From CALRQJ02 sp943370285 (GTDB lineage Bacteria; Bacteroidota; Bacteroidia; Chitinophagales; Chitinophagaceae), in the NCBI GenBank assembly GCA_943370285.1, contig CALRQJ020000002.1, positions 408,429 through 472,428 of the forward strand: a stretch of 64,000 nucleotides of DNA, written 5' to 3'. This document shows, in pieces, positions 8,504 through 16,853 of the stretch. A program made the translations under genes and the position numbers. Under the pieces are notes generated by a model, which saw only the letters and a program-made list of their open reading frames with translations, did not search any database and was not told the origin of the DNA. Each line of letters starts with the position of its first letter. The stretch's first letter is position 1.

Positions 8504-9835
8504 ATGAAAACAAGTATTAACAGGTATGCACTATTGGGCCTTATGTTAGGGGTTTTACCTGTCACCCTAATGGCACAACAACCTAAAATATCAAACTGGA
8601 GACCTTATGATCAAACTGGTATCAACATGTTTGAAACTAGAAAAAGTGATTCAGTTCCATTTAAAGATGTATCGGTGAGATTTGGCGCTGGTTTTACACA
8701 ACAGTTCCAAGGTTTAAAGCATAAAAACACCGCTTTGAACAATACAGGTACCGGCGCTAACAGGTTATATCCATTGAAGCCTGGTTTTATGACTGCTCAA
8801 GCCAACCTATTTATTGATGCACAATTGGGAGAAGGTATTAGCTTGAATGTAACCAATTACATGAGCTCTCGTCACCACAATGAATTTTGGGTAAAAGGTG
8901 GATACATCCAATTTGATAAAGTTCCTTTTAAAGGCAAATTCTGGAAAGGATTTATGGATATCGCTACCATCAAAATTGGTCACTTTGAAGTGAACTATGG
9001 TGATCAGCACTTCCGTAGAAGTGATGGAGGTCAAGCATTATGGAATCCATTCATGGAAGGATATATCATGGACGCTTTTGCTACTGAAATTGGTGGTGAA
9101 ATCTACTTCCAGAAAAATGGCTTTATCGGTATGATTGGTATGACCAATGGTATGATTAAAGGACATGTTGACTCTGTATTGGCTGTAACACAAGATGCCA
9201 ATACCAAAAGAAATCCTTCTTTGATTTTAAAAGCCGGTTACGACAAGCAGTTGAATGAAAAAGTTAGGGTAAGATTTACCGGTAGCTTATACTCAAACAA
9301 CAGTCAAGCTGGTAGCGGTATTACATTATATAGCGGTGACCGTACAGGTTCTAACTATCAAAACATTATGGAAAGAGGCGTTCCTGGATCATTACCTGCT
9401 TCTACAACTATGTATGCATCAGGTAGATTTAACCCAGGTTTCAGTAAAAAAATTACTGCTACTATGTTAAACGGTTTCTTGAAGTATGAAGGTTTTGAAT
9501 TGTTTGGTACTTACGAAAGTGCAAAAGGTAGAAGCAAAACTGAAACCGCAGAACGTAAAGCTAGCCAGTATGGTATTGATGGTATTTACAGATTTGGTGC
9601 TAAAGAAGATGTTTACTTAGGCGTACGTTACAATGGTGTGACTGCAAGATTAGCCGGTTACACAGAAGATGTTAAGTTAAATCGCTTTGCTATTGCCGGT
9701 GGTTGGTTCTTAACTAAGAGTGTGTTATTGAAAGCCGAATATGTAAATCAAAATTATGATGGTTTCTTAAATACTGATTTCAGAAACGGTGGTAATTTCA
9801 AAGGATATGTAATTGAAGCAGTAGTAGGATTCTAA
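8504..9835 (+). CDS. Porin-like outer-membrane beta-barrel protein
   Basis: A 443-residue protein with a signal peptide ending LMAQ. The remainder is rich in Gly, Asn and aromatic residues in alternating patterns, with repeats of aromatic-girdle strands (FKDVSVRFGAGFTQQF, LMQ-free barrel turns, IDAQLGEGISLNVTNYMSS) and a conserved-looking loop motif GHFEVNYGDQHFRRSDGGQALWNPFMEGYIMDAF. It ends in a strand YVIEAVVGF with a terminal Phe. The pattern suits a 16-18 strand porin, perhaps of the phosphate-selective or general porin type, but the family is not certain. It is co-transcribed with the preceding YceI gene (36-base gap). The codon use looks typical of a highly expressed gene. Confidence 0.7.
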   Translation: MKTSINRYALLGLMLGVLPVTLMAQQPKISNWRPYDQTGINMFETRKSDSVPFKDVSVRFGAGFTQQFQGLKHKNTALNNTGTGANRLYPLKPGFMTAQANLFIDAQLGEGISLNVTNYMSSRHHNEFWVKGGYIQFDKVPFKGKFWKGFMDIATIKIGHFEVNYGDQHFRRSDGGQALWNPFMEGYIMDAFATEIGGEIYFQKNGFIGMIGMTNGMIKGHVDSVLAVTQDANTKRNPSLILKAGYDKQLNEKVRVRFTGSLYSNNSQAGSGITLYSGDRTGSNYQNIMERGVPGSLPASTTMYASGRFNPGFSKKITATMLNGFLKYEGFELFGTYESAKGRSKTETAERKASQYGIDGIYRFGAKEDVYLGVRYNGVTARLAGYTEDVKLNRFAIAGGWFLTKSVLLKAEYVNQNYDGFLNTDFRNGGNFKGYVIEAVVGF

Positions 9836-9865
9836 ACAAAATTGAATTGTGTGTTATTGCGTTTT

Positions 9866-9904
9866 AAAAGTCAGGATGAGTTAATTTCATCCTGACTTTT
9901 TTTT
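9866..9904 (+). terminator. Strong intrinsic terminator
   Basis: A perfect 14-base stem (AAAAGTCAGGATGA with TCATCCTGACTTTT), seven-base loop and a run of eight T. It sits between the porin-like gene and the second YceI gene, only 21 bases before the latter's ATG, so it may limit read-through rather than end the operon. Confidence 0.9.
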
Positions 9905-9924
9905 AAACCCCTTAATTTCAACCC

Positions 9925-10551
9925 ATGCACCTCAAAAAATGCTTGTTACTGTTGGTAGCCTGCTTTATTGCCGGTGATGCTTTTATGCAAAAAGAGAAGC
10001 CAAGAGCCGTCAATTATTTAGCTAAATGGGTGATTCAAAAAGGTGGCTCTTTAAAAGTAGATGGAAGCACTAATGTTAACCAGTTTAGTTGTGCCATCAC
10101 TAATTATAGTACTCCTGACACACTAATGGTGTACAGAAATGCAAATCCAAAAGATATTGTGCTACCCTTTCAAGGAGATATCAATCTTGATATTGTAAAA
10201 TTTGATTGTCATAACCCTATGATGACAAATGATCTTCGCAAAACACTTAAAGCAAAAGAATATCCGGTAATGGTCATTAAATTTTTGTCTTTGAGTAAAA
10301 TGCCCGAATTAAAAACTACACAAGAAAGTATTACCGGTTTGGTAGATATTGAGTTAGCCGGTACTACCAAAAGATACGATGTGAGTTATACGTTTTCTGT
10401 AGACGAACAAAAGCAGGTTCACTTAATTGGTAATAGAGCTGTTACCTTCTCTGACTTTCATTTAAAACCACCCCGTAGATTAGGCGGTATGATTCAAGCA
10501 AAAGATAAATTAGATGTAGAATTTAGATTGACGCTAAAACAGCTGCCTTAA
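9925..10551 (+). CDS. Second YceI-like periplasmic protein
   Basis: A 208-residue exported protein with a signal peptide MHLKKCLLLLVACFIAGDAF. It has a YceI-like barrel: GGSLKVDGSTNVNQFSC, the INLDIVKFDCHNPMMTNDLRKTLKAKEYPVMVIKF block equivalent to the amphiphile-binding strands, SITGLVDIELAGTTKRYDVSY, and the same C-terminal pattern as the first YceI gene (TFSDFHLKPPRRLGGMIQAKDKLDVEFRLTLK). It is more divergent than the first and lacks the S-x-HDW strand. It is separated from the porin-like gene by a terminator. Its stop codon interlocks with that of the convergent membrane-protein gene (TTAA shared). Confidence 0.8.
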   Translation: MHLKKCLLLLVACFIAGDAFMQKEKPRAVNYLAKWVIQKGGSLKVDGSTNVNQFSCAITNYSTPDTLMVYRNANPKDIVLPFQGDINLDIVKFDCHNPMMTNDLRKTLKAKEYPVMVIKFLSLSKMPELKTTQESITGLVDIELAGTTKRYDVSYTFSVDEQKQVHLIGNRAVTFSDFHLKPPRRLGGMIQAKDKLDVEFRLTLKQLP

Positions 10552-10955
10552 GGATTTATTCTGGCAAATAAAATACCTGCCACAACTGCTTGCATAAATC
10601 CATAGCCTAACCAACTCAACACCATTGGTACAGTAATATCCATAGCGCTGAAGCTAATCCACATTACCGGCAATAAGGCAATGATAGCGTATACAAAGCC
10701 AAATTCAAAACCCCTGAGAACAAAATTGCCTTCAAACAGCGACTTGAATCTTTCCCAAAACCAAGACAAAGCCATACTAATGATAAATGCATGGGCATAA
10801 AACATAGCATCTCTGCTGCCATCTGAATTAAATAGTGGGTTATTATAATCGACAAATAAACTCGGGAAAAAAGTAATGGCTAAGAATAAACCGCCATAGC
10901 TGATTACAGACAGTAATAGTCCGGCAATAAGTCCACATTTGATTACTTTTTTCAT
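10548..10955 (-). CDS. Small hypothetical membrane protein
   Basis: A 135-residue protein with four predicted membrane segments: KCGLIAGLLLSVISYGGLFLAI, AHAFIISMALSWFWERF, FVYAIIALLPVMWISF and MVLSWLGYGFMQAVVAGILFA. A short extracytoplasmic loop (FVDYNNPLFNSDGSRDAMFY) follows the first. I do not recognise the family. Its upstream gene on this strand is the sirtuin (90-base gap); the two may share a promoter. The stop codon overlaps that of the convergent YceI gene by four bases. Confidence 0.6.
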   Translation of the reverse strand: MKKVIKCGLIAGLLLSVISYGGLFLAITFFPSLFVDYNNPLFNSDGSRDAMFYAHAFIISMALSWFWERFKSLFEGNFVLRGFEFGFVYAIIALLPVMWISFSAMDITVPMVLSWLGYGFMQAVVAGILFARINP

Positions 10956-11045
10956 ACCAATAGTTTTAATGCAGTGAAGTATGGTACAAATTTAAATTAA
11001 CCAAGGCATAACAGTGGGCTTTGTAAAAAATAAACATTGGCCGCC

Positions 11046-11777
<732 letters not shown>

Positions 11778-11845
11778 ATGACGATAAACAACAAAATTAA
11801 AGGCTGATGACTATACAAAACATAAAGCAGCAATCGTTAGCAACG

Positions 11846-12250
11846 CTATTCTTTTATTTTGCGCAGATAATAGACAATACTGTCTTTTGATGTTATTGTA
11901 AAGGAACTATCGCTTGCTGCTTTCCAGCTAAATTGGTGCTGCACACTGTCTTCTTGTACCAATAATCGATCTTTGTTGATGGTATAACCTACAGTGGGAA
12001 GATGAGGGATAATGATGCTGTCTTTAGTAAAGGTAAACAGCCTACTGCTGTCTTTTTCAGCTAATGCCAATAACAATATGCCAAGCCCATTTGAACTGTC
12101 TTTACCTGGAACAATTGAATCGAGATTCCATTTCCCTTCCAATACAAATGCAGACTTATCTTGATTGGTTTTACCATTGAACCAATCGCTGGAAAAAAAT
12201 AATGTGGCCGATGCAAGCACCAATAGTGCTACAAAAAATGAGGTTTTCAT
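11846..12250 (-). CDS. Small exported lipocalin-like protein of unknown function
   Basis: A 134-residue protein beginning MKTSFFVALLVLASATLFFSSDW, a hydrophobic signal or anchor without a clear lipobox. The mature part has the pattern of a small lipocalin-like beta-barrel seen in Bacteroidota: FVLEGKWNLDSIVPG, DSIIIPHLPTVGYTINKDRLLVQEDSVQHQFSWKAASDSSFTITSKDSIVYYLRKI. Such domains typically report or sense envelope conditions, but no function is known for this one. A 12-base palindrome lies 36 bases upstream of the start. It lies between the sirtuin and cytidine deaminase genes, in the same direction. Confidence 0.5.
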   Translation of the reverse strand: MKTSFFVALLVLASATLFFSSDWFNGKTNQDKSAFVLEGKWNLDSIVPGKDSSNGLGILLLALAEKDSSRLFTFTKDSIIIPHLPTVGYTINKDRLLVQEDSVQHQFSWKAASDSSFTITSKDSIVYYLRKIKE

Positions 12251-12286
12251 ACCTGTTGTTTTTTGATGTTGAATAAATGTTTGTAG

Positions 12287-12298
12287 TGCAGGCCTGCA
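12287..12298. promoter_or_regulatory. Perfect 12-base palindrome (candidate operator)
   Basis: TGCAGGCCTGCA, flanked by AATAAATG on the left and CATTTATA on the right, which form a second outer dyad. It lies 36 bases upstream of the lipocalin-like gene on the minus strand. A regulator binding here is inferred; no cognate regulator is evident. Confidence 0.3.
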
Positions 12299-12372
12299 TT
12301 CATTTATAGCAGTAACAACAAATTAGTAACCAATGGCTTTTGTTAAAGAAAAGGGAAAAGCAGAAAATGACA

Positions 12373-12858
12373 TTATCTTAAAATACTACCATCAAAGCCT
12401 AAAGGCAATAATCGTTTGGCATTATCAATAATATAAACCTCACCCGTTAAGCCGCCTAAAATTAATCGGATGGGATGATTCATTCTATCTTGATATTCTG
12501 CAATATATTGTCGGCACATGCCGCAAGGAGAAATGGGATGATCACTTGTACCGTTTAAGTTATGATAACTTATTGCCATGGTACTAATAGCAACACCGGG
12601 AAATAAAGTAGAAGCAGTGGAAAGCAATACTCTCTCCGCACATAATCCAACCGGGTAACTTCCATTTTCTTGATTGGTACCAGATACCGTTTCACCGGTT
12701 AGTAAGGCTGCAACTGCACCTACTAAAAAATGAGAGTACGGTGCATATGCGTTTGCAGTAACTGCTCTAGCTTGAGTTAACAATGCTGCATCAGCAGGTT
12801 GCAATGCCTCTATTCCGGCATATACTTCGTATTCAAAATGATAGGCATGTTTAGTCAT
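12373..12858 (-). CDS. cdd: Cytidine deaminase
   Basis: A 161-residue homotetrameric-type cytidine/deoxycytidine deaminase in pyrimidine salvage, converting cytidine to uridine. The zinc site is clear: C-A-E in GLCAERVLL supplies a Cys ligand and the proton-shuttling Glu, and P-C-G-M-C in PCGMCRQYIAEY supplies two more Cys ligands. The substrate-binding segment AYAPYSHFLVGAVA and the NQENGSYPVGLCAE turn match the family. The length is slightly above the usual 130-140 residues because of a 20-residue N-terminal extension. It follows the signal peptidase gene, but a terminator lies between them, so it is probably transcribed separately. Confidence 0.92.
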   Translation of the reverse strand: MTKHAYHFEYEVYAGIEALQPADAALLTQARAVTANAYAPYSHFLVGAVAALLTGETVSGTNQENGSYPVGLCAERVLLSTASTLFPGVAISTMAISYHNLNGTSDHPISPCGMCRQYIAEYQDRMNHPIRLILGGLTGEVYIIDNAKRLLPLGFDGSILR

Positions 12859-12901
12859 TCATCAACTTTTAAATAAAACAATCGTAGGATATTAACGGAT
12901 T

Positions 12902-12933
12902 AAAAAAAGTCCTCACGGCTACACCATGAGGAC
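12902..12933 (-). terminator. Intrinsic terminator after lepB
   Basis: On the minus strand GTCCTCA pairs with TGAGGAC across an eleven-base loop, followed by a run of seven T. It lies 60 bases after the lepB stop and before cdd. Confidence 0.85.
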
Positions 12934-12992
12934 CTTCCGTAAGTAAATATACGTTATCAGTAGTATGTTTAAAAAAAGTTTTTGAGCAATCC

Positions 12993-14504
12993 CTACTTAA
13001 TCATTGTAAACAAACGCTTCCACCTTGGACCGTTCTTCCAACTAAACCAAATCATAGATGCTTTTCCAACAATATGTGTTTCGGGTACAAAACCCCAGTA
13101 GCGACTATCTTGGCTACGGTGCCGATTGTCTCCCATCATCCAATAATAATTGTATTTGAAAGTATAAGTAGAGGTAGTTTTTCCGTTGATGATAAACTGT
13201 CCATTTTTTTCTTCCAATGTATTGCCTTCGTACACACTAATTACTCGGCGATATAAAGGCATATTTTCTGCAGAAAGTGTTACTGTTGCTCCTTTTTTCG
13301 GAATCCAAATTTTACCGTAGGTGTCTAATGTCCAAGCAAAGTTTTCAATATCGTTTGGAAATAAATCACCCACATAGTTCAGTAAAAAAGGTTGAATACT
13401 TTTGAAGTTAGGATGCTTTTTAACTTTCTCAACTTCGGCAGGTGTTAAGTTGATGATATAAGAATTGGGCTTCTCTTTATATTCGAAAATAGATTGATCA
13501 TCTTCCATCACATCAATGCCTAATTCGTCTTTCAAAAAATCTTCTCCATATGGTGTTCCATTTGTTTCAACGATATAATCTATTTGAGAATGTGGCGGTA
13601 TGTAAGATAGCTTACTGTTGATATATACATTACCGTTTACAACACTTAAAGTATCGCCTGCCACCGCAACACAGCGTTTGATATAATTATCGGTTTTATC
13701 CATCGGGTGAACAATGATGGGATAATCGGCTATTAACTTAGCTCTATTGCCGTTGTACGGTGCTTTTTTCAATTCGTCGTAATATGGTTTTTTAGAACCA
13801 AAATCGGGCAAATTAATAATGGTATCTCCTGCAGGAAAATTAAATACAACTACATCATTTCTTTCTACATTAACATAACCCGGCAAACGTTTATACGGTA
13901 ATTGTACTGCCTTGGTATATGATGGCGTAGTTGGCATAAAAGGCATGGTATTGTGCACAAATGGAAAACTAATTGGCGTTTGTGGAAGCCTTGGTCCGTA
14001 ACTCATTTTATTAACAAACAAGAAATCGCTGACCAACAAAGTTTTCTCCATACTACCGGTTGGAATAGTGTAAGCTTCGAACACAAAAGTTCTGATCAAC
14101 GTCGCTGCTACAACAGCAAATACACCGGCATCTATCCACTCTCTTGAAGATGGTTTTTTATAATCGTGAAATGCTTCGGCACCTGCCCAAACTACATCTT
14201 TAGAAAAACCCAAATAAGGAAAGTACACAAAGGGGAAAAATGTAGCAGCCGCATGATGCAATAAATTAAACTTAGCAAAATGCATGGTAAAGATAATCGT
14301 AATCCAAATGGTTATAAACTGACCACCAATGGGAATTAATTGAGCCCAAAACCAAGTCTTTTTAATGTGGCAATGTTGAACGATGCACCAAGTATTGTAA
14401 AATGGTACAAAAGCTTTCCATCCTTCGATGCCGGCTTTTTTAAACATGCCATACATTCCAATATGCCATCCAATAGTTGCAACTAAAAAAATAATCCAGC
14501 CCAT
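12993..14504 (-). CDS. lepB: Signal peptidase I with N-terminal membrane-domain extension
   Basis: A 503-residue S26A peptidase that cleaves signal peptides of Sec-exported proteins at the outer face of the inner membrane. The catalytic Ser151 sits in YTIPTGSMEKTLL, Lys276 in DNYIKRCVAVAGD, and the box E region reads MMGDNRHRSQDSRYWG. Residues 1-115 form a DUF5684-like region with several hydrophobic segments (WIIFLVATIGWHIGMYGMF, AFVPFYNTWCIV, PIGGQFITIWITIIF), fused to the usual anchor (DAGVFAVVAATLIRTFVF). Between box D and box E there is a large insertion (about residues 290-455), giving a total well above the 200-320 of standard LepB. Both traits are known in Bacteroidota LepB. It is transcribed away from the B12-type regulator. 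Confidence 0.93.
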   Translation of the reverse strand: MGWIIFLVATIGWHIGMYGMFKKAGIEGWKAFVPFYNTWCIVQHCHIKKTWFWAQLIPIGGQFITIWITIIFTMHFAKFNLLHHAAATFFPFVYFPYLGFSKDVVWAGAEAFHDYKKPSSREWIDAGVFAVVAATLIRTFVFEAYTIPTGSMEKTLLVSDFLFVNKMSYGPRLPQTPISFPFVHNTMPFMPTTPSYTKAVQLPYKRLPGYVNVERNDVVVFNFPAGDTIINLPDFGSKKPYYDELKKAPYNGNRAKLIADYPIIVHPMDKTDNYIKRCVAVAGDTLSVVNGNVYINSKLSYIPPHSQIDYIVETNGTPYGEDFLKDELGIDVMEDDQSIFEYKEKPNSYIINLTPAEVEKVKKHPNFKSIQPFLLNYVGDLFPNDIENFAWTLDTYGKIWIPKKGATVTLSAENMPLYRRVISVYEGNTLEEKNGQFIINGKTTSTYTFKYNYYWMMGDNRHRSQDSRYWGFVPETHIVGKASMIWFSWKNGPRWKRLFTMIK

Positions 14505-14524
14505 GTAAGTAAAATTAAGGTGAG

Positions 14525-14532
14525 CAAAAATA
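14525..14532 (-). promoter_or_regulatory. Possible -7 element for lepB (TATTTTTG)
   Basis: An exact match on the minus strand to the Bacteroidota TAnnTTTG element, about 20 bases upstream of the lepB ATG. No TTTG -33 element at normal spacing is evident, so this is tentative. Confidence 0.3.
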
Positions 14533-14603
14533 ATGGTTCGCTACCAAGTAAATTGCCCGGTGATCAATTATTATAAAGGATAGGTAAGCACTATCCCGGT
14601 TTT

Positions 14604-14652
14604 ATTACAGATTTTTCGTTAAAAATTGAAAATATGAAGATTTAACTGTAAT
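14604..14652. promoter_or_regulatory. Dyad ATTACAG-N35-CTGTAAT before the MerR-B12 gene
   Basis: Two seven-base inverted arms at 14604-14610 and 14646-14652, in the divergent promoter region of lepB and the B12-type regulator, with a second small dyad GGATAG-N7-CTATCC at 14578-14596. MerR-B12 regulators such as CarH often repress their own promoters, so either is a candidate operator; this is inference. Confidence 0.25.
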
Positions 14653-14696
14653 ATGCTATAGGATTGAATGCCGCAACACCTATTGTCTATTAACGT

Positions 14697-15575
14697 ATGA
14701 ATTATTTCAGTATAAAAGATTTGGAAAACCTTACCGGCATAAAAGCCCATACTTTAAGGGTTTGGGAACAACGTTACGGTATTGTTGTGGCACAGCGAAA
14801 AGAAAGCAATCATCGATTTTACGATAATGAAGATTTAAAAAAAGTATTACGAATTGCATATCTCTATCATCAAGGTTACAAAATTTCTAAAATTGCATTA
14901 CTTGATGCCAATCAAATAAAAACGTTGGCCATTAACAATGAAAAAGGTAATGCAGTAGATATTTTGGTTAATACTTTACTAGAGGCTTCGATAGATTTTG
15001 ATGAAACACAATTTGAAACATCACTTGATTTTGCTTTTAAACAATTTGGATTTGAGAAAACGATATTACAAGTCATTTATCCATACCTGGAAAAAATTGG
15101 AATATTTTGGATGATTGATAATATCATCCCTGCTCAAGAACATTTTTCGAGTAATATCATCAGACATAAAATCATAGCTGCAACAGAGAAAATTGCAAAG
15201 CCATTAAGTACATCTAAAAAGCAAGTTGTTTTATTTACACCACTCGGCGAATACCATGAAATACCTTTGCTGATAACCAATTATCTGATGAAAAAAGCAG
15301 GTCATCAAACCATTTACTTTGGATGCAATATTGCCATTACAGCCATCGAAAATTATCTGCAACATGCTAAAGCCACACATATCTACACCCATTTAATTAC
15401 CTTATTTAATGATAAAGGGATAGATGATTTCATAGCTGGCTTGTGTAACCAATTTAAAAATATGACGATTGTAATTTCAGGTCCTGCGGCACAACAAGCT
15501 TCGCTTCAAAAAACCAACTTACACATTATGCGGTCTTTTCAAGACACCGTTGCATTTACCAAAGCCATAGACTAA
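14697..15575 (+). CDS. CarH/LitR-type MerR regulator with B12-binding photosensor domain
   Basis: A 292-residue transcription factor. Residues 1-70 are a MerR-type winged helix (FSIKDLENLTGIKAHTLRVWEQRYG; then NHRFYDNEDLKKVLRIAYL). Residues about 85-165 are the four-helix methionine-synthase-type cap, and 175-290 the Rossmann B12-binding domain. The cap has the photoreceptor signature W-x9-EH intact: Trp138, Glu148, His149. The B12 domain has GEYHEIP with His187 in the position of the cobalt-ligating His of CarH (ExH motif). These residues are those that stack on and gate adenosylcobalamin in Thermus CarH, so light-controlled DNA binding is a fair inference. No carotenoid genes are adjacent. 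It converges with the sigma-54-type regulator, sharing four bases of interlocking stop codons. Confidence 0.82.
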   Translation: MNYFSIKDLENLTGIKAHTLRVWEQRYGIVVAQRKESNHRFYDNEDLKKVLRIAYLYHQGYKISKIALLDANQIKTLAINNEKGNAVDILVNTLLEASIDFDETQFETSLDFAFKQFGFEKTILQVIYPYLEKIGIFWMIDNIIPAQEHFSSNIIRHKIIAATEKIAKPLSTSKKQVVLFTPLGEYHEIPLLITNYLMKKAGHQTIYFGCNIAITAIENYLQHAKATHIYTHLITLFNDKGIDDFIAGLCNQFKNMTIVISGPAAQQASLQKTNLHIMRSFQDTVAFTKAID

Positions 15576-16729
15576 GGCAACACATAATTTTTCACATCTT
15601 CAGTTGTGATAGATTTTCCGGACAATATCACCAATCGTTCTACCACATTTCTCAACTCTCTAATATTGCCAGTCCAGTTATGTTGCTGCAAAGCTTCAAT
15701 GGCTTTTTTGTCTATTCCTTTTTGGGCTTGACCATATTCTTCCGCAATTTGTGCCAAAAAATGTTCTACCAACATGGGTATATCTTCTCGTCTATCATTC
15801 AATGCCGGAACATGAATTAAAATAACACCGAGACGGTGATACAAATCAAGTCGGAAATTTTTAGCTTCAACTTCTTGCAACAAATCTTTGTTGGTAGCGG
15901 CCACTACTCTAACATCAACTGCAATTTCTTTATCGCCACCCACTCTCGTAATTTTTCCTTCTTGTAAGGCACGAAGTACTTTGGCTTGTGCACTCAAGCT
16001 CATATCGCCAATTTCATCTAAAAATAATGTACCGCCATTGGCTTGTTCAAACTTGCCAATGCGTTGTTTGATGGCCGAAGTAAAGGAACCTTTTTCATGG
16101 CCGAACAATTCACTCTCTATCAACTCTCCGGGAATAGCAGCACAGTTTACTTCTACTATTGGCCCCGTTGCTCGATTGCTTTTTTCATGCAACCAACGGG
16201 CCACTAATTCTTTACCGCTACCATTCGCTCCTGTTACCAAAACCCGAGCATCGGTTGGGGCTACTTTTTCAATGGTATCTTTAATTTTTCTTATACCTTG
16301 GCTATCGCCAATAATTTCCTGTACTTTATTCACTCGGCGTTTCAATACCCTAGTTTCTGTAGCCAACACATTTTTATCCATTGCGTTGCGAATGGTAATT
16401 AACAGTCGATTTAAATCAGGCGGCTTGGCCACATAATCAAAAGCTCCTTTTTTTACGGCTTCAACAGCAGTTTCGATCGTTCCATGACCACTAATCATAA
16501 TCACGGGCACATCGGGATTGTGTGCTGCTGCTCTGGTCAAAAACTCCATGCCATCTAATTTCGGCATTTTGATATCGCACAATACCACATCAAATGTAGC
16601 TGTGGTAAATTTCTTCCATCCCTCCTCTCCATCTGCTGCTTCATCGGTCTTATAACCCTCATTTGCCAAAATATCTTTAAGCACATTTCGGATGGATCTT
16701 TCATCATCTATAATCAAAATAGAAGCCAT
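15572..16729 (-). CDS. Sigma-54-interacting-type response regulator lacking the DNA-binding domain
   Basis: The ATG at 16729 (MASILIIDDERS) is chosen because the receiver starts there; an upstream in-frame Met has no counterpart. Residues 1-120 are a receiver with Asp52 (CDIKMPKLDG) and a VAKPPDLNRLL end. Residues about 145-375 are an AAA+ domain with Walker A ANGSGKE, Walker B GGTLFLDEIGD, and sensor segments AATNKDL and GNIRELRNVVERLV. The loop that contacts sigma-54, normally GAFTGA, reads GSFTSA. The protein stops after TTEDVKNYVLP at 385 residues, without the Fis-type HTH that NtrC/NtrX carry. It may act without specific DNA binding or with a partner. No histidine kinase is next to it. 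Confidence 0.85.
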   Translation of the reverse strand: MASILIIDDERSIRNVLKDILANEGYKTDEAADGEEGWKKFTTATFDVVLCDIKMPKLDGMEFLTRAAAHNPDVPVIMISGHGTIETAVEAVKKGAFDYVAKPPDLNRLLITIRNAMDKNVLATETRVLKRRVNKVQEIIGDSQGIRKIKDTIEKVAPTDARVLVTGANGSGKELVARWLHEKSNRATGPIVEVNCAAIPGELIESELFGHEKGSFTSAIKQRIGKFEQANGGTLFLDEIGDMSLSAQAKVLRALQEGKITRVGGDKEIAVDVRVVAATNKDLLQEVEAKNFRLDLYHRLGVILIHVPALNDRREDIPMLVEHFLAQIAEEYGQAQKGIDKKAIEALQQHNWTGNIRELRNVVERLVILSGKSITTEDVKNYVLP

Positions 16730-16829
16730 ATCTCTGCTGTTTGCCGCTAAGATAAGCGAAGCAATTAATACCATTTAGATTGATTGCAAAACGGGTAAGA
16801 CAAAATCAACAACTTATTGCTTAAAATAC

Positions 16830-16837
16830 TATGTTTG
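16830..16837 (+). promoter_or_regulatory. Possible -7 element (TATGTTTG)
   Basis: Exact match to TAnnTTTG, 17 bases upstream of the flavoprotein ATG. No normally spaced TTTG -33 motif is evident. Confidence 0.3.
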
Positions 16838-16853
16838 CCCCATTCGAAAGCTA

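Noticed and set aside
15888..16436. An open frame of 182 residues on the plus strand inside the sigma-54-type regulator
   Set aside because: It is antisense to conserved AAA+ motifs and lacks any recognizable domain, so it is a shadow frame.
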